A stretch of DNA of 64,000 bases from Plazaster borealis. Lineage: Eukaryota > Echinodermata > Asteroidea > Forcipulatida > Labidiasteridae. Under the pieces are notes generated by a model. The model was not told the DNA's origin and did no database searches. It saw only the letters and a list, made by a program, of their open reading frames with translations. The DNA lies in contig JAJGQC010000491.1 in assembly GCA_021014325.1 (NCBI GenBank), forward strand, positions 1 through 64,000. Reading direction: 5' to 3'. A program made the translations under genes and the position numbers. How positions within the stretch are numbered: the stretch's first letter is position 1; each line of letters opens with the position of its first letter. Positions 36,911 to 47,760 of the stretch are shown here, one piece after another.

Positions 36911-37082
36911 TTGTTGTCCTGTATTTTTTGTATCTTCTTTTCTCTGGACCATTTCTGCTTTGAGTTTGGTCTGGGTCACTCTGAACGTTGTTATGGCAAG
37001 ATCCTTAGTGACCATGTCTAGGGAGACCTTGGCTAGCTGGACATCCGAGTGATGCCTAACATCTTCAATCTCATCCTGGAGT
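36911..37082 (-). CDS. CCDC57: CCDC57-like exon F, left arm
   Basis: 172 bp, acceptor TTAAAG, donor GTAATG. Encodes LQDEIEDVRHHSDVQLAKVS, then DMVTKDLAITTF and KLKAEMVQRKED, matching the family block around KEM-S-DLQVQ. The last bases before the donor are A-rich and differ by one base from the right arm. Confidence 0.75.
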
Positions 37083-37310
37083 CTTTAACAAAATAAAGTT
37101 GACCAAATCAAAAAAGTGAGCTTATTTAACATCTCCTTTTTGCTCTTTTATCAAATGTTGTGCTTCTTGTATACTGTTGTAATATTTTACATTCTTTGTG
37201 ATCTATGTATTTTTATTGTATAAAGTACACACTGGGAAGTAATGACATGTTTTTAGTGTGATATTATTACAACAGTATAAACTAAATAATTTAGGGTTGA
37301 ACAAACAAAA

Positions 37311-37390
37311 TTTACTCGAGCAGGACTTGAACCTGCGACCTTCGGATTAACGTGCCGGCTTTCTTCCAACTGAGCAATTTATAGCCCTAC
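37311..37390 (-). other. tRNA-derived SINE head (left arm)
   Basis: The minus strand contains box A-like TTGCTCAGTTGG and box B GGTTCAAGTCC with tRNA spacing, plus an anticodon-arm-like GCACGTTAATCCGAAGG. The acceptor ends do not pair well, so this is a SINE head with an RNA polymerase III promoter rather than a working tRNA. Confidence 0.65.
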
Positions 37391-37513
37391 TTTCTTAATA
37401 TCTTGTTCGGGGATGCCAGTCAGAAGCCATTCAACCTGTAACTGCGGTATAGCCAGGATCACACCCAAGTTTACAATACAACCTTGGAAGCGGCAGCAGA
37501 GGTATTGCATTAA

Positions 37514-37876
37514 AGGAAGGGTATACCTTTGGTAATTACTCCAAAAATTAATGGCCATACAAACTTACTTGGTAAGAAGCCTTGCAGCTGTTGATTATGT
37601 ATAACACATTGAGAAATGATTCCCTTCAAAGGAATGCGGATTTAGAGAGAGGGATTCAAAAATACTTTAATCTGAGAAACGTTTCTGCAGGAAACGTTTC
37701 TCAGATTGTGTATTCCAATCACAGATAACTCTTCCTGCATGAACATAACCACTCCAGATATTTGGCGATATCTCAAAATGCTACCACCTTTTGAAATGAA
37801 ATTTTAACAGGTTTGTTTTATTGTTAGGATCAAAACAATCGAACGGTTCCAAAAACCAAAGGAATACTTAGACTTT
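37514..37876. mobile_element. TTAA MITE with internal hairpin (left arm)
   Basis: Starts after TTAA with AGGAAGGGTATACCTTTGG and contains the exact hairpin GAGAAACGTTTC-TGCAG-GAAACGTTTCTC near 37673-37705. The right TTAA is mutated here but intact in the mirror at 60914-60917. Confidence 0.7.
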
Positions 37877-37982
37877 ATGGGGTTGCAATTTTTTATTTCA
37901 AATACCAAGTAATAAACCACAAGGAAACTGACTGAGTAAATTTTAAATAATTTGGGGTTTTATCTTTGAAGTAATTACACAC

Positions 37983-38183
37983 TTTTCAATGGTCACACCC
38001 TTCTCCTTGATGGCATCTTGGTTGGACCACTCTTCCCGCCTCCTCTCTACCTCCGTCGTCTCAAGCTTACTCGTCAACTCTCTTATCTTGTCTTGGTAAC
38101 CCCTCTCAACCTCACTATGGCTGTCTCGGATCTTCAGGACAGCTGATTCTTTTTCCCGGGCGTACTTATCAAGGTCTGCATGT
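37983..38183 (-). CDS. CCDC57: CCDC57-like exon E, left arm
   Basis: 201 bp, acceptor ACATAG chosen because it restores RKHADLDKYAREKE across the D/E joint, as in the family. Encodes coiled coil with DKYAREKESAVLKIRD and ERRREEWSNQDAIKEKG. The donor GTGTGT is weak. Open on this arm. Confidence 0.78.
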
Positions 38184-38407
38184 CTATGTCAAGAAATTGC
38201 TATAATGTTCAACTACATTCTGACAATTTAATGGAGCTTCTTTCTGGTGAAAGGCATACTACATCATCGGTTTTGGAAAAGGAAATTATTTTTTTATTTG
38301 TTTATTTATTTACACATCCAACAGCGCAAGTGCCAATACCAGGATAATGAATAAGAAATGAGAAGAAATGTTCAGTTTCAGATGTGGGAGGAAAACCCCA
38401 AACGGGG

Positions 38408-38535
38408 AAAACCCACGCAATCAGGTAGGGACTGAAAAACCCAGATCCACATTCAATGCTTCCGGTCTGAGGTGGGATTCGAACCGGGGTCCACAGAGGT
38501 GAAAAGGCGGGAAAGAAACCACCAAGTCAACCTGA
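38408..38535 (-). other. tRNA-derived SINE with conserved tail (left arm)
   Basis: The minus strand carries a box A-like TGACTTGGTGG and box B GGTTCGAATCC, then a body with GTGGGTTTTCCCCGTTTGGG and CTCCCACATCTG, and an A-rich (AAATAAATAAACA) tail near 38290. Fairly complete SINE; mirror at 60255-60500. Confidence 0.7.
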
Positions 38536-38728
38536 TGCCCCATGTATTTCCATATTCTAGTTTTCAATATAAACACACCATACAATATAACTTCTGAATA
38601 TTTCATTTTAATTAATGTTGTCCTAATAATGTTTTATGTCTTGATTGTGATTTTGAGCAGGTTCATTTACATGCTTATTTCAATTATTTCATTTAAAAAG
38701 TCAATGGTAACTTTGGGATTGGTAAAGG

Positions 38729-38929
38729 GCTGAATTTCATAGAGTCGCTTTATTTTAAGCAGAAAATAGTGCTTACAAATTTTCTGCTAAGCAAAAGTAA
38801 GCAGGATACCAGTCACATATTGTACATGTGACATGCCATTTTGGCTGGAAACCTTACTCTGGTAAGCAAAATTTTTTTGTGCTTAGCTACTTGTTGTGCT
38901 TAAGCAGCTCTATGAAATTGGGCCCTGGT
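38729..38929. mobile_element. MITE with GGGCCCAATTTCATAGAGC ends (left arm)
   Basis: Inverted ends: GGGCTGAATTTCATAGAGTC and GAGCTGC-type complement ...CTATGAAATTGGGCCC. About 200 bp, no coding. Same family at 48511-48704 and, mirrored, 59869-60068; half copies near 36352 and 44900. Confidence 0.75.
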
Positions 38930-39133
38930 ATGTTGGTATGTCCTAGTGTGGCTGGTGGATTTTGACATACTGTACCGGACTTAAACTTAGCCACACGTAT
39001 TGGTCATCATGTGGTGAAAACTTGGAAAATTTGTGCGGTGGAGTAATGCTATCTGTGGAGCATTTTCTAACAGTCTGGATATAGCGCTTACTCCACCGCA
39101 TACATTTGTGAAGTTTTCACCACAGAACAATAT

Positions 39134-39664
39134 GACCTGGGCTCGATTTCACAAAGCACTAAGAATCATCTTATTTGTCAGTATTACCACAGTGATTTGT
39201 ATTGTGACATCAGTTAAAGGGTCTGTATAAGTTTGGTAATTACTCATAAAATTAATAGCAATAAAAACGTACTTGGTAAGAAGTACAGCAGCTTCTGATA
39301 GTATTAAGCATTTTGAGAAACATTTCACTTTGAAGTAATGCGGTTTTGGAAAAAGATATCAGTTTTTATCCAAAAGAATTTGAATCTGAGAAGCGTTCGA
39401 TCAGAAACGTTTCTCAGATTATGTATGCCCATTGCAGATTATTCTTCCTACTTGGACATAACCGCTCTAGATTTTCAGCAATAATATCTCAAAAACGCCA
39501 CCACCTTTTAAAATGAAATTTTTACAGGTTAGTTTTAAGATATATATCTACAATTATATAAGATTGAAACAAACAGTGGGTTCCAATTACCAAAGGTATA
39601 CAATCCCTTTAAGATTGATTCACACTTTAGGTAAATCTTAGCTCTTTGTGAAATCGAGCCGGGA
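39134..39664. mobile_element. MITE with GGCTCGATTTCACAAAG ends, host of a nested MITE
   Basis: Left end GGGCTCGATTTCACAAAGCA, right end the complement TCTTTGTGAAATCGAGCC. The TTAA element at 39218-39608 lies inside it, so this family inserted first. Confidence 0.7.
39218..39608. mobile_element. TTAA MITE, 391 bp (left arm), nested
   Basis: TTAA at 39214-39217 and 39609-39612. Inverted ends AGGGTCTGTATAAGTTTGG and AGGGATTGTATACCTTTGG (complement of the 3' end). Internal hairpin around GAGAAGCGTT/AACGTTTCTC. Mirror at about 59184-59574. Confidence 0.8.
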
Positions 39665-39914
39665 CCTTGTGGTAAAGGGTCAGTCGGTTTGTCAAACTCC
39701 GTCGGCCACACTAGTGGGGACTTTATAACCAGCACGACCAATTAACTTTCAGTTTGAAACTTGGTCATCTTTTTTAATTTTATTTTTTATAATCAACAAT
39801 TCTGTACTGTGACTCGAATATACAAAAGTTGAAACAACTTTTGCAGACAAACTGCTAGACATTTCCAGGCTTCTCTAATAAAGTTCCATAAAATTTGTAA
39901 TAGTAATGTCTTAC

Positions 39915-39989
39915 TTTCTATTGAAGTCCTCCATTGCTCGTTTGACAGACTGTTCCAGTAGCTCCATCTGGCTTTCGAACTCAGCAATC
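39915..39989 (-). CDS. CCDC57: CCDC57-like exon D, left arm
   Basis: 75 bp, acceptor AATAG, donor GTAAGA. Encodes IAEFESQMELLEQSVKRAM then EDFNR, coiled coil. Split codons with exons C and E are phase-compatible. The mirror copy is unchanged. Confidence 0.75.
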
Positions 39990-40124
39990 CTATTCAATTC
40001 AAAGATAGAAGATAATTTTCATTATCATTTGTTCATGTTGCTTATTACTTTCAGGACCCTGACGAGTTTGATGCAATTATCATGTTGGTTTGTCATAACA
40101 TTGATTAGCAATTAAGTTTGTTAC

Positions 40125-40320
40125 TTTGCGTCTTTCATTCCAGCCTGATCATGCAACTCCCATTCTTTCTGCTTGAGCTGCTTGTGAAGATCCAGTACAT
40201 TAGAGTCAGCATCACCGAGCTGACAAGATACCCTCTCATTGACAGTACGCACAATCTTCATCTCCTTACTCATTAATTTTACCTTTAGACATTGTTTGGG
40301 ATAATTCTCCACAAAACCTT
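40125..40320 (-). CDS. CCDC57: CCDC57-like exon C, left arm
   Basis: 196 bp with acceptor TTTAG and donor GTAACA, fully open. Encodes CLKVKLMSKEMKIVRTVNER followed by LDLHKQLKQKEWELHDQ. The LKVKL block is a strong CCDC57 landmark. Phase matches exon D. The mirror copy at 58472-58667 looks identical. Confidence 0.75.
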
Positions 40321-40547
40321 CTAAATAAAATGATTATTTTGGAAGCGACACTGCAAAGCGTCTGAAGCGTACTACTATTATCCATACAGGACTCTAATAT
40401 TAAATTTTGGAGCGTCGCTGCAGTATACATGGAAAAATATAGGATGGAACGTGACACATGTTCCTCCAATCAAATGACAAGGATCTGTGTGTGCGGTATA
40501 GAAAGAATAATAATGTATAGGATTCGAACTGCCTTCAGCTCCTAGGC

Positions 40548-40616
40548 AAGCTCGGCAGTCTAGCAGTAAGACATCTGCTCTAGAATGGCAAAGATCCCAG
40601 GTTCGAATCCCACCCT
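40548..40616 (+). other. tRNA-derived SINE head (left arm)
   Basis: GGCAGTCTAGCAGTAAGACA (box A-like) and GGTTCGAATCCC (exact box B) with tRNA spacing. A different family from the one at 37311. Occupies the short gap between exons C and B of the CCDC57-like gene; mirror at about 58175-58245. Confidence 0.6.
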
Positions 40617-40772
40617 AGTAAAATAGTGGATGGGTTTTTTCCAACATGACTCAGGAAAGTACTGAAATTACAGTGCTTATCACACATAGATGAAAGGGTA
40701 ATTAACACACATATTAATCAGTAGTTTTCACTTTTATGCATTGATGTTTGAAACTGTTAACACTACATGTAC

Positions 40773-40909
40773 CTACATCTTATATTGTTCAATATCGTTC
40801 TGTCTGTCTCTAATCCTTTGCTGGTAATGCCTCTGGAGTTCATCTCTTGCCTGAGACTCCTCTGTGCTGCCTGGTGTACATCATCTAAACAAATCTTCAG
40901 CTCACTTCC
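40773..40909 (-). CDS. CCDC57: CCDC57-like exon B, left arm, frameshifted
   Basis: 137 bp. Starts in the expected frame with SELKICLDDVHQAAQ, then a one-base loss moves the family-like continuation RDELQRHYQQRIRDRQNDIE into the next frame, ending YKM and a stop just before donor GTACAT. The same shift is present in the right arm, so it predates or is shared by both copies. Confidence 0.65.
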
Positions 40910-42264
40910 CTACAACTTATAAACATTGAAGAAAAAAATTGTTTATGGAAAATCACCCAACACCAGGACTTGAATTTTGGGAGAAATCCACAAGACCACA
41001 GGGCTTGTGGCTTAAATTGTTTACTGGACAAGACTTTTTACAAGACCAGAATCAAAATAAGAAAAAACATCCTGACCCAGTTTAACATGCATTTAAGTTA
41101 AAGGGACACACCGGTTACCTGATACGTAATTTAGTCATGTAGAATCAAAGACAATTATTTCTAGATGGTTTTTATATTTTTTTAATAACAAAAATATCAC
41201 GTAATTAACGAGAAATGACCATCAAAAGCAAAAGCGGTCAAAGGTCATTGTATGCGCTTTACCAGCCAGTGCAAGTGTCAAATTTACGGGATATGGTATG
41301 CTATATGTAATGTTGCAAGTAGACTGGTGCTCTGTTTGTGTAAGTGTTTTACTACGACGAGGCATGAGGATCCAGTCCACGTTATCCATCTGAAAGTGTG
41401 TATAAACAACGTACATGGAAACCGGTCAACTCGCCCCCAGCAAAGATGCCAATTACAAAGTTGCCAACTACAAAGTCGCCAACTACAACGAAGCCGGTGT
41501 GTCCCTTTAACTGTTTTTATTTGAACAAGCCCTAAGACATGTAAGAGAAGATTGATTTCATTGGTCTTTATGGGTATAAAAGTATACTTCATTATGCCAT
41601 TACTCAGCAGAATTAAAAGTGTTTTATCAGACTCAAAGTCAGCATTTAAACATATTATTTTCTGTTTGAGATGTTACACAGTGAGGTATTAAAGGCTTTC
41701 CTTTAATATGTAATTAAAAAATACAAGACCGCCAGACTTGTCCGGTCAAAAGTTTACTGGCCCAACACCAAAACTACTGGCCTCAGGCCTGTGGTCCCTG
41801 AACACATTTCAAAAGGTGAAGACTAAAAGAACAATACAGATAATTTGGAACTGGAATTAGCCTTTGTGAGGTGTGGGGGACAGTGCGCACTGTTTGGTTT
41901 GGGTGCACACAGACAAATTTACCCTTGAAACCAAATAGTGCCGCAGAAATTTTGGTTGTGAAGCCAAGTACTCTCAGAAAAGTGAACTTAATCACTATGC
42001 TAGCCAAGAACCCCATTGAGAGAAGACAAAGAAGGAAAATTCAGTTTTTAGATAATGTGTCCACCATATCTCAAAATGACCTACATATTGCACGATGGTG
42101 GGAAAACAAGATACATGTAGGGTGTTCCAAAATTAAAGAAAAAGCTATTAAAAAAGAAGAACCAAGAGACTTTCACTTGTACTTCTCCAAACAGAATTCA
42201 CATTGGCATCTCATCACTGGGAAGCTCAATGCTCAGTGGTTAAAATTTCAGAAACTTCTTTTAA

Positions 42265-42699
42265 CCCTAAAAAAGCCAACTCCTTCAATATCCTATTTGC
42301 CGATGTGTAAGGAATAAGGAGGACTTGGGCTATCGGGGCATGCATCGCAGTAAAGGAGGATCCAAAAGGATTTGGGCCATGATGGGTTTCTGCTGTGAGA
42401 GGATTTAGAAGGAATTGGGCTATCAGGTTATTTTTGACACAAGAGGAAATAGAAGGATTTTGGCCGCATGCAGTTTGGCCAAAATGGGATTCTAAAGAAC
42501 ATGGGCTGTTGGGGGATTGGAATGTGATGATGAAGCCTGTCAGTGTCACAGGAGGATTTAGAAGCATTTAGGCCATTAATCATATTTAGGTAAAACAGTA
42601 GAAGGATTTGGGCCCTTTGAGATGTTTACTTTCTACTTCTGAAGGATATAATAGGAGGATTTGGGCTATGTGTAAGCAAAAGGGCCTAGTCTGAAAGGG
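42265..42699. mobile_element. piggyBac-like TTAA element with phased GGATTTGGGCTAT motifs (left arm)
   Basis: Flanked by TTAA at 42261-42264 and 42700-42703, with outermost bases CCCTAAAA and GAAAGGG. Contains about eight copies of a motif close to GGAGGATTTGGGCTAT spaced roughly 40-55 bases, all in one orientation. Mirror at 56105-56533. Confidence 0.75.
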
Positions 42700-42924
42700 T
42701 TAAGCTAATAAAAGCCTCAAAATTTGTCTGCTAAAAAAGACTTTATATATACCTAGAAACAACATTAAAACATAAACCTGATTGTTTATGATGTGTCTGA
42801 TTTGAGAAGGTTATGCTATTCAGACATTCATCTATCCTTTTCCATAAAATTAACGTATCAATATTTTCTAGGTTTGTAGCTCTGATTTGATACTGATAGA
42901 AAAGTTTATTTTAACAAAAATCAC

Positions 42925-43226
42925 CTCGGCATTCTTTGCCTGGAATGCTGCTTTTAGCTCCGAAAATACAACATCGTATTGTTCCAGTTCTTGGTCTCGC
43001 TCCGCAAGAAGCCTGAGATTATACTTGAAATCTTCCTTGAGCTTCTTGAACCTTGCCGTCTCCTGCTCCAACTGTTTATCCTTCTTCTTGATTGCTCCTT
43101 CTAAGGACTGGGTGCGAAGCTCTTGTAGCTCACGCCATTCTTGCTCCTTCTGAGCTGCAAGCTCCCTGAGGGATACATTGGAGGTGGACGGCTGGTTGCC
43201 ATGACTGTGACAGTTGGACAGACATT
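42925..43226 (-). CDS. CCDC57: CCDC57-like exon A (N-terminal coiled coil), left arm
   Basis: 302 bp after a T-rich acceptor ending ACAG and before donor GTGATT. Encodes about 100 residues: a Ser/Asn-rich lead, then heptad-like coiled coil (LAAQKEQEWRELQELRTQ, KEDFKYNLRLLAERDQELEQ, AAFQAKNAE). This is the best-matching exon to vertebrate CCDC57. Open throughout on this arm. An upstream exon must carry the start, or the ATG a few codons before the acceptor is used if there is no intron. Confidence 0.8.
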
Positions 43227-45825
43227 CTGTAAAAAAAAAGGGTTTTTGTGGCATGTCATGGCTGAGCGGTCAAGCGCACCGGACTCAAGCTTTGGGGTTT
43301 CTGTTTGTTTGTTTGTTTAGATGATCTTCCCGTCAAGGGAACTCGGCAAACTCCCACAAGGGGATATAAACACCAAGTTGGCAATAGCCAATCTCTCTCA
43401 TACAAACATTGGTTTAACGTCTATGTATGATTAATTTATGAATTGCACAAATCAAGTTATTGTGATTCAGTAACTAGATGACAATACTTATTCTAGTCAT
43501 TGTGAAATCAGCGGTTAGCTTGGTAATGGTAGGATTTGAACCCACAATTGCAAGTCCTGCAGTTTCTGGTCAGCAGAGTGTGGTTTCGAGTCTCGGTCTT
43601 GACACTTGGGTCCTTAATATACTGTAAGCAGGAATATTGTTAGGCACTATATGGAAAGTTTTCGTGGATTTGTCTCATAAAAGAAGTTGACCACAAACAA
43701 ACTCCAACCATGGAGGAAGGAGTGTTCCTTCCTTCATGCTCCAACACAGTGTTGTGTGCAGGGGTTACGGGTCACCGACTTCATTGGGCATGTTGGGCAG
43801 GTAGTTCCATTATGTGAATGGGTAAATTTACAACACAATGAGGAGAGGCACACAGAACATGTACAATATGGACAAACATCGTTTGTAGTGCAGAACATAG
43901 TATTTTATGGACTTACTTGTTCAATGTAACAATAAAAACCCACGATAAATATTCAAATGTTAAATGGACGGACTACTGTTGGCATTGTGCGTGAATCATT
44001 GCAAGTCAATGTCATCGACGATAATTCTAACCGTCTCAATCGAGGAATTAACTGATGGTTTAGCTTATTTTTTAGATGATTAACGAATACTAAAGAAACA
44101 GTATAAATTTACCTCATCTTTGATCTATAAACTATAGTTGGGACGATTTTCAAGTTGGGACGGAACATTGTTAACCCAACTGTTTCAACTGCAATTGTGC
44201 ACCATTTGCTTTGCATCTGAATAAATTTGTTCATTTATGTCCAATGTTTAAAACGAGCGACCATATTATCATAATATCATTTTACAATTCTAAAACATGC
44301 CCTGAAAATTGGCAATGAAACAATTCTACCATGCATTTGTTTACTTTTTACCCTTGGCCCTACACCTAGACCTACACGAATATGATGATTTTTATTTGTG
44401 TGTAGCAATTAATTTTCTGTAGCGAGATCAAATTCACTACATTTTAAATGTAGGCTAGGCCTATTCACTGATAGGTGTTCACTAAGAGGTCACACTCAAG
44501 ACTGTGTTTGGATCATGTAAACTGTGTTCATATGGCCATCACTCCAGCGCTGCATGCTGCAGGCATACTCAATGTTTTATCCATCATGCATGCTACTTTC
44601 AACAAGTTGCTGCATATTAATGAGCGTGTCAAATACCACGCGCCAGTGAAGTATCGTTATACTCAGTTTGTGCTGCGCTCTCTCATGTCTCTGCGCTTAG
44701 AACTAGCTGCCGCAGCTTTTCAAATACAGCGCCCTGTGCTATTTTTAGACTCAGCTGGCTGGCACACAGCTGCGTCCTCGCACCCTTCGGCATTGTAAGA
44801 GCAGGGCAGGCCAGTGTTAAATCGGGGTTCAAAATCAAAGGTGACTTTTCGTGGCACGAATTTGTCGTTTGCTTGTTTGACGAGCGTGCGTCTTTAGTTA
44901 AGCAGCTCTCTAAAATTGGGCCCAGGGAGGGGCTAAGTCGTCCGACTCTCTAGTCTCCGACTCTCTCTGCTTCCATGGCTTCTACGTTGATACTCGGCAA
45001 AGTCACACGTTGGGATCATCACACCAAGATGAACACAGAGCCACGGAACAGTGTAAAGTGTAACTGACTGAGTGGAAGTAGTGTGTAAACTCAACCTATT
45101 CTAAGTTATTCTCAAAGTCAAATAGTCAAAACTAAAAACACATATGGAAACTCACAATCTGAAACATTAAATACATATGCTCCATGATAAAACCATGGTC
45201 GAATGGTCAAACTTACCATATGGGTAAAAAGGCGTTATCTTCAGTCGCAAAACAGATAAAATAGATGACCTACAAAAACACACCTCTCGTCTCGAGCTCC
45301 GCGGTTAAACTGTCAACATTAACTGTAGAGCGCCACCAAGCGGCGACACATAAAAATGAAGGAAGTGACAGTGTAGTAAACAATTCGTGAGTGTTATCTT
45401 TTTCTTGGTTGTAGCGATTATTGCTTTTATATGAGTTTCAAGAAGTCACAGTACTTACTTTATTTGAAGAAAAAAATATATATATTATCAAGAATTCATT
45501 GTATCGGCTTGATTTGAATCTTGCACAAAGGGCATATATGCCCTTACTTCTATATCACATGCCTGCGGACCATAATTATAGCAACTAAAACTGGTGACAC
45601 CAAAGATCTTCACCATCCATCCCAATCAATTGCATTCTGCCCTGAGTGAGCGGCAGGTTGTATAGCGGGTGTTTTTATAGGCTCACTGGCAAGCACGAGT
45701 TAATTTTATAACTGAATTTTGTAAAAGTTTACCCCCCCCCCCCCGAAGGAAACAAAACCCTTTGTTACGAATCTTTCGATTTGTTTTGGGTAAACATAAA
45801 GAATGGTCTTCTTTTCGTTTTACAG
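43227..45825. other. Upstream region of the left CCDC57-like copy, no gene supported
   Basis: Holds a tRNA-Leu-like half (GGCTGAGCGGTCAAGCGC at 43259), a GTTT repeat at 43302-43318, box B-like text near 43527 and 43593, a half MITE at 44895-44935, and a C-run at 45731-45744. The 5' exon(s) and promoter of the CCDC57-like gene may lie here, but I see no decisive signal. Mirrored on the right between 52205 and 55582. Confidence 0.4.
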
Positions 45826-45876
45826 ATGACGCCAGTTCATCCACGGCTGAAGATGGATCTGGAACTGCCCTCATTG
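45826..45876 (+). CDS. Candidate first coding exon of an unknown plus-strand gene
   Basis: After acceptor-like TTTTACAG an ATG opens MTPVHPRLKMDLELPSL and a GTAGGC donor follows. It is phase-compatible with the candidate exon at 49173-49255. The mirrored copy at about 52205-52255 has indels and a stop. No family recognised; splice logic is the main evidence. Confidence 0.3.
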
Positions 45877-45976
45877 GTAGGCCTACTTCAGAAAAATGAA
45901 AGGGTTAACTCCCAACATTCATTTTCAACACATTTCTCTCAACTGGTGTAATACATTGTTCACTGATTTGATGTTA

Positions 45977-46368
45977 AAGGGTTTGTATAGGTTGGGTAAT
46001 TGGAACACACTGTTTGTTTCAATAGTTGTAGATTATACCATAATACTAAGCTGAGAAAATTTCATTTCAAAGATGGTAGCGTTTCTTGAGATAATTACCG
46101 AAAAAACTGGAGCGGTTTTGTCCGTCCACGCAGGAAAAATAATCTGCATTTGGACTACCGGTACACAATCTGAGAAACGTTACTGTCGGTAACGCTTCTC
46201 AGATTAAAAATTTGGGGATAAAAGTGATATCTTTTCCGTAACCGCAGTGCTTCGAAGTGAAAAGCTTCTCAAAATGCATGTTACCTTCCAAAGCTGCTGT
46301 AGGCTACGTCTCACCAAGTAAGTTTTTATTGCCATTAGTTTTCAGACCAAACGTATACAGACCCTTTA
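45977..46368. mobile_element. TTAA MITE (left arm, near apex)
   Basis: Starts TTAAAGGGTTTGTATAGGTTGGG, contains hairpin AATCTGAGAAACGTTAC/GTAACGCTTCTCAGATT near 46168-46206, and ends GTATACAGACCCTTTA. Mirror at about 51697-52090. Confidence 0.7.
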
Positions 46369-47129
46369 GTTATATTGTGTCAGTCATGTTTTATGTTTTA
46401 AAATTAGCAAGCATTTTAAAGAAGCTCCATGAGGCAGTCTTAATTTAATCCTACATTCATAATCAATCAAACCACTTTAAGATAAGACTATGGCTAATTG
46501 TCTTTTTTACAAAGTTCCATTTTTTCTATAAAATTAGAATTCCCTTTATACCTTTACTAAAATTAGATTTTCAACAAAGATTTACCATCACCTGTTTATG
46601 TACTAGATACAAATAATTGAAACAGTGAAATAGTTAATTGTCCCCAGTCCTCTCCCCGCCAGTCAGTGTAAAACCACATCAGATGACATGATCACAGAAC
46701 TTGTCAAACAACTTCATTTGCACGTATAAAAGTATGAGATACTTTTCATGATTCATTGAAACTCATACTTGTGATGTTGCTCAAAGTTCCCTCCAATACG
46801 GTATGCAATTCGAAAGGTGATTTAAATTTACTATATCTGTAAAGATAATAATTTGTATCGAAACTACCCATTTTGTTTCCTATTTATATGAAAAAAAGAT
46901 ATAGGTGTGTCTTAGGCATGAGTTGAAAAGCACAATTAAATCAATAACACTTCTTCTTCTTAAATCAACAACATGTCTTCTTCTTAAACATTCTACCATA
47001 ATATATTATGATATAACAATCGTATTGTTTTAATAGTAGAAGATTTATGTAAATATACAAGTTTGTATATATTCATCAGCTTCTTTACGGTTCCCCCTAT
47101 AGACCATAGAGATAGGTCCTATCTATATG

Positions 47130-47441
47130 CTATAGACGATGTGACCTGTGCCATCACATGTTTACAAAAGAGCCACAGAGCCTGGACTTCCCGCAGGGTT
47201 TGTACACAGACCAGTGGAATAAAACATAAAATCTTATATTTTATGGAGATTGCACTGTCTAATTCATATCAACTTTTGATATGATGAAACTTGTCCAGCT
47301 TTTACTTTCTTGGATTTATGTGGAAATTATGACACAAAACGTCAACTTTCCCATAGGACCTGTGTAGTATCTTGCCTGCCAGAATACCACAAGAATGCAC
47401 AAGGTCAAACTTATTGTAAACAAAGTTCACATGGTCTATAT
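47130..47441. mobile_element. TATAGAC-ended DNA element, uninterrupted copy (left arm)
   Basis: Ends TATAGACGATGTGACC and GTTCACATGGTCTATA. About 311 bp, no ORF of note. Same family as 32094-32769; mirror about 50325-50670. Confidence 0.7.
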
Positions 47442-47475
47442 TCCATACGTTTAGCTTTATACCCTGCTTATGGAA

Positions 47476-47760
47476 ATTATGTGCACACACTGACAATTCA
47501 CTTTGTGTAAATGAGTTATCACGACCAAATTATTTTCCATCTTTTCACTCATCATTAGTCCAATTTCCTATCCCATCACACTATCCTTGCTTCCTTCAAT
47601 AATTTCAAAATTATTTAAGTACAGACATTATGTACTAATTTAATAAAGGATTAATTAATTAATTGAATTTATTTATATATATATTTTAAAAAAATAAAAA
47701 TAAATAATTTATTTACTTCATATAAACATCACTTTTTGTTGATGTTGTCGTCGTCGTCGT
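47476..47760. repeat. Left-arm-only block near the palindrome apex
   Basis: About 285 bases absent from the right arm. Its first part (GTAAATGAGTTATC...CTTCCTTCAATA) repeats at 47787-47910, so it arose by local duplication in the left arm or deletion in the right. Ends in AT-rich sequence and a (GTC)n tract at 47744-47761. Confidence 0.65.

Larger units (their letters stand above)
31116..43226 (-). pseudogene. CCDC57: CCDC57-like coiled-coil gene, left-arm copy (11 exons recognised)
   Basis: Eleven minus-strand segments with AG/GT borders line up in order with vertebrate CCDC57, a long coiled-coil protein of the centrosome/centriolar satellites and microtubules involved in microtubule nucleation and ciliogenesis. 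Landmarks: EEW/QEW...ERDQELEQYD at the N-terminus, SELKI, LKVKLMSKEM, DKYAREKES, ELDWQRRCED, LQEENMLLRDVV, and ELQLAETRREADEYF near the end. Most exons are open, but exon B has a frameshift, exon G several stops, and exon J a stop and a frameshift, so a full product cannot be made unless these are sequence errors. Transcription start and 5' UTR were not found. The homology call comes from remembered family sequence, not a search. Confidence 0.78.

Noticed and set aside
36722..37052. ORFs on both strands at 36722-37052 and 61750-62080 as separate genes
   Set aside because: They are readings through CCDC57-like exon F and its intron; only the exon part is supported.
37311..37390. A functional tRNA gene
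   Set aside because: Boxes A and B are present but the acceptor ends do not pair and the anticodon stem is short; SINE head fits better.
41871..42317. ORF of 148 residues, mirrored at 56659-56925
   Set aside because: Basic, slightly transposase-like text, but no catalytic motif, and it runs into the TTAA MITE. The right-arm version stops earlier. Not enough for a call.
43687..43929. ORF of 80 residues mirrored at 54814-55173
   Set aside because: Both mirrors differ by frame-changing indels, there is no recognisable domain, and it lies in repeat-like upstream DNA.
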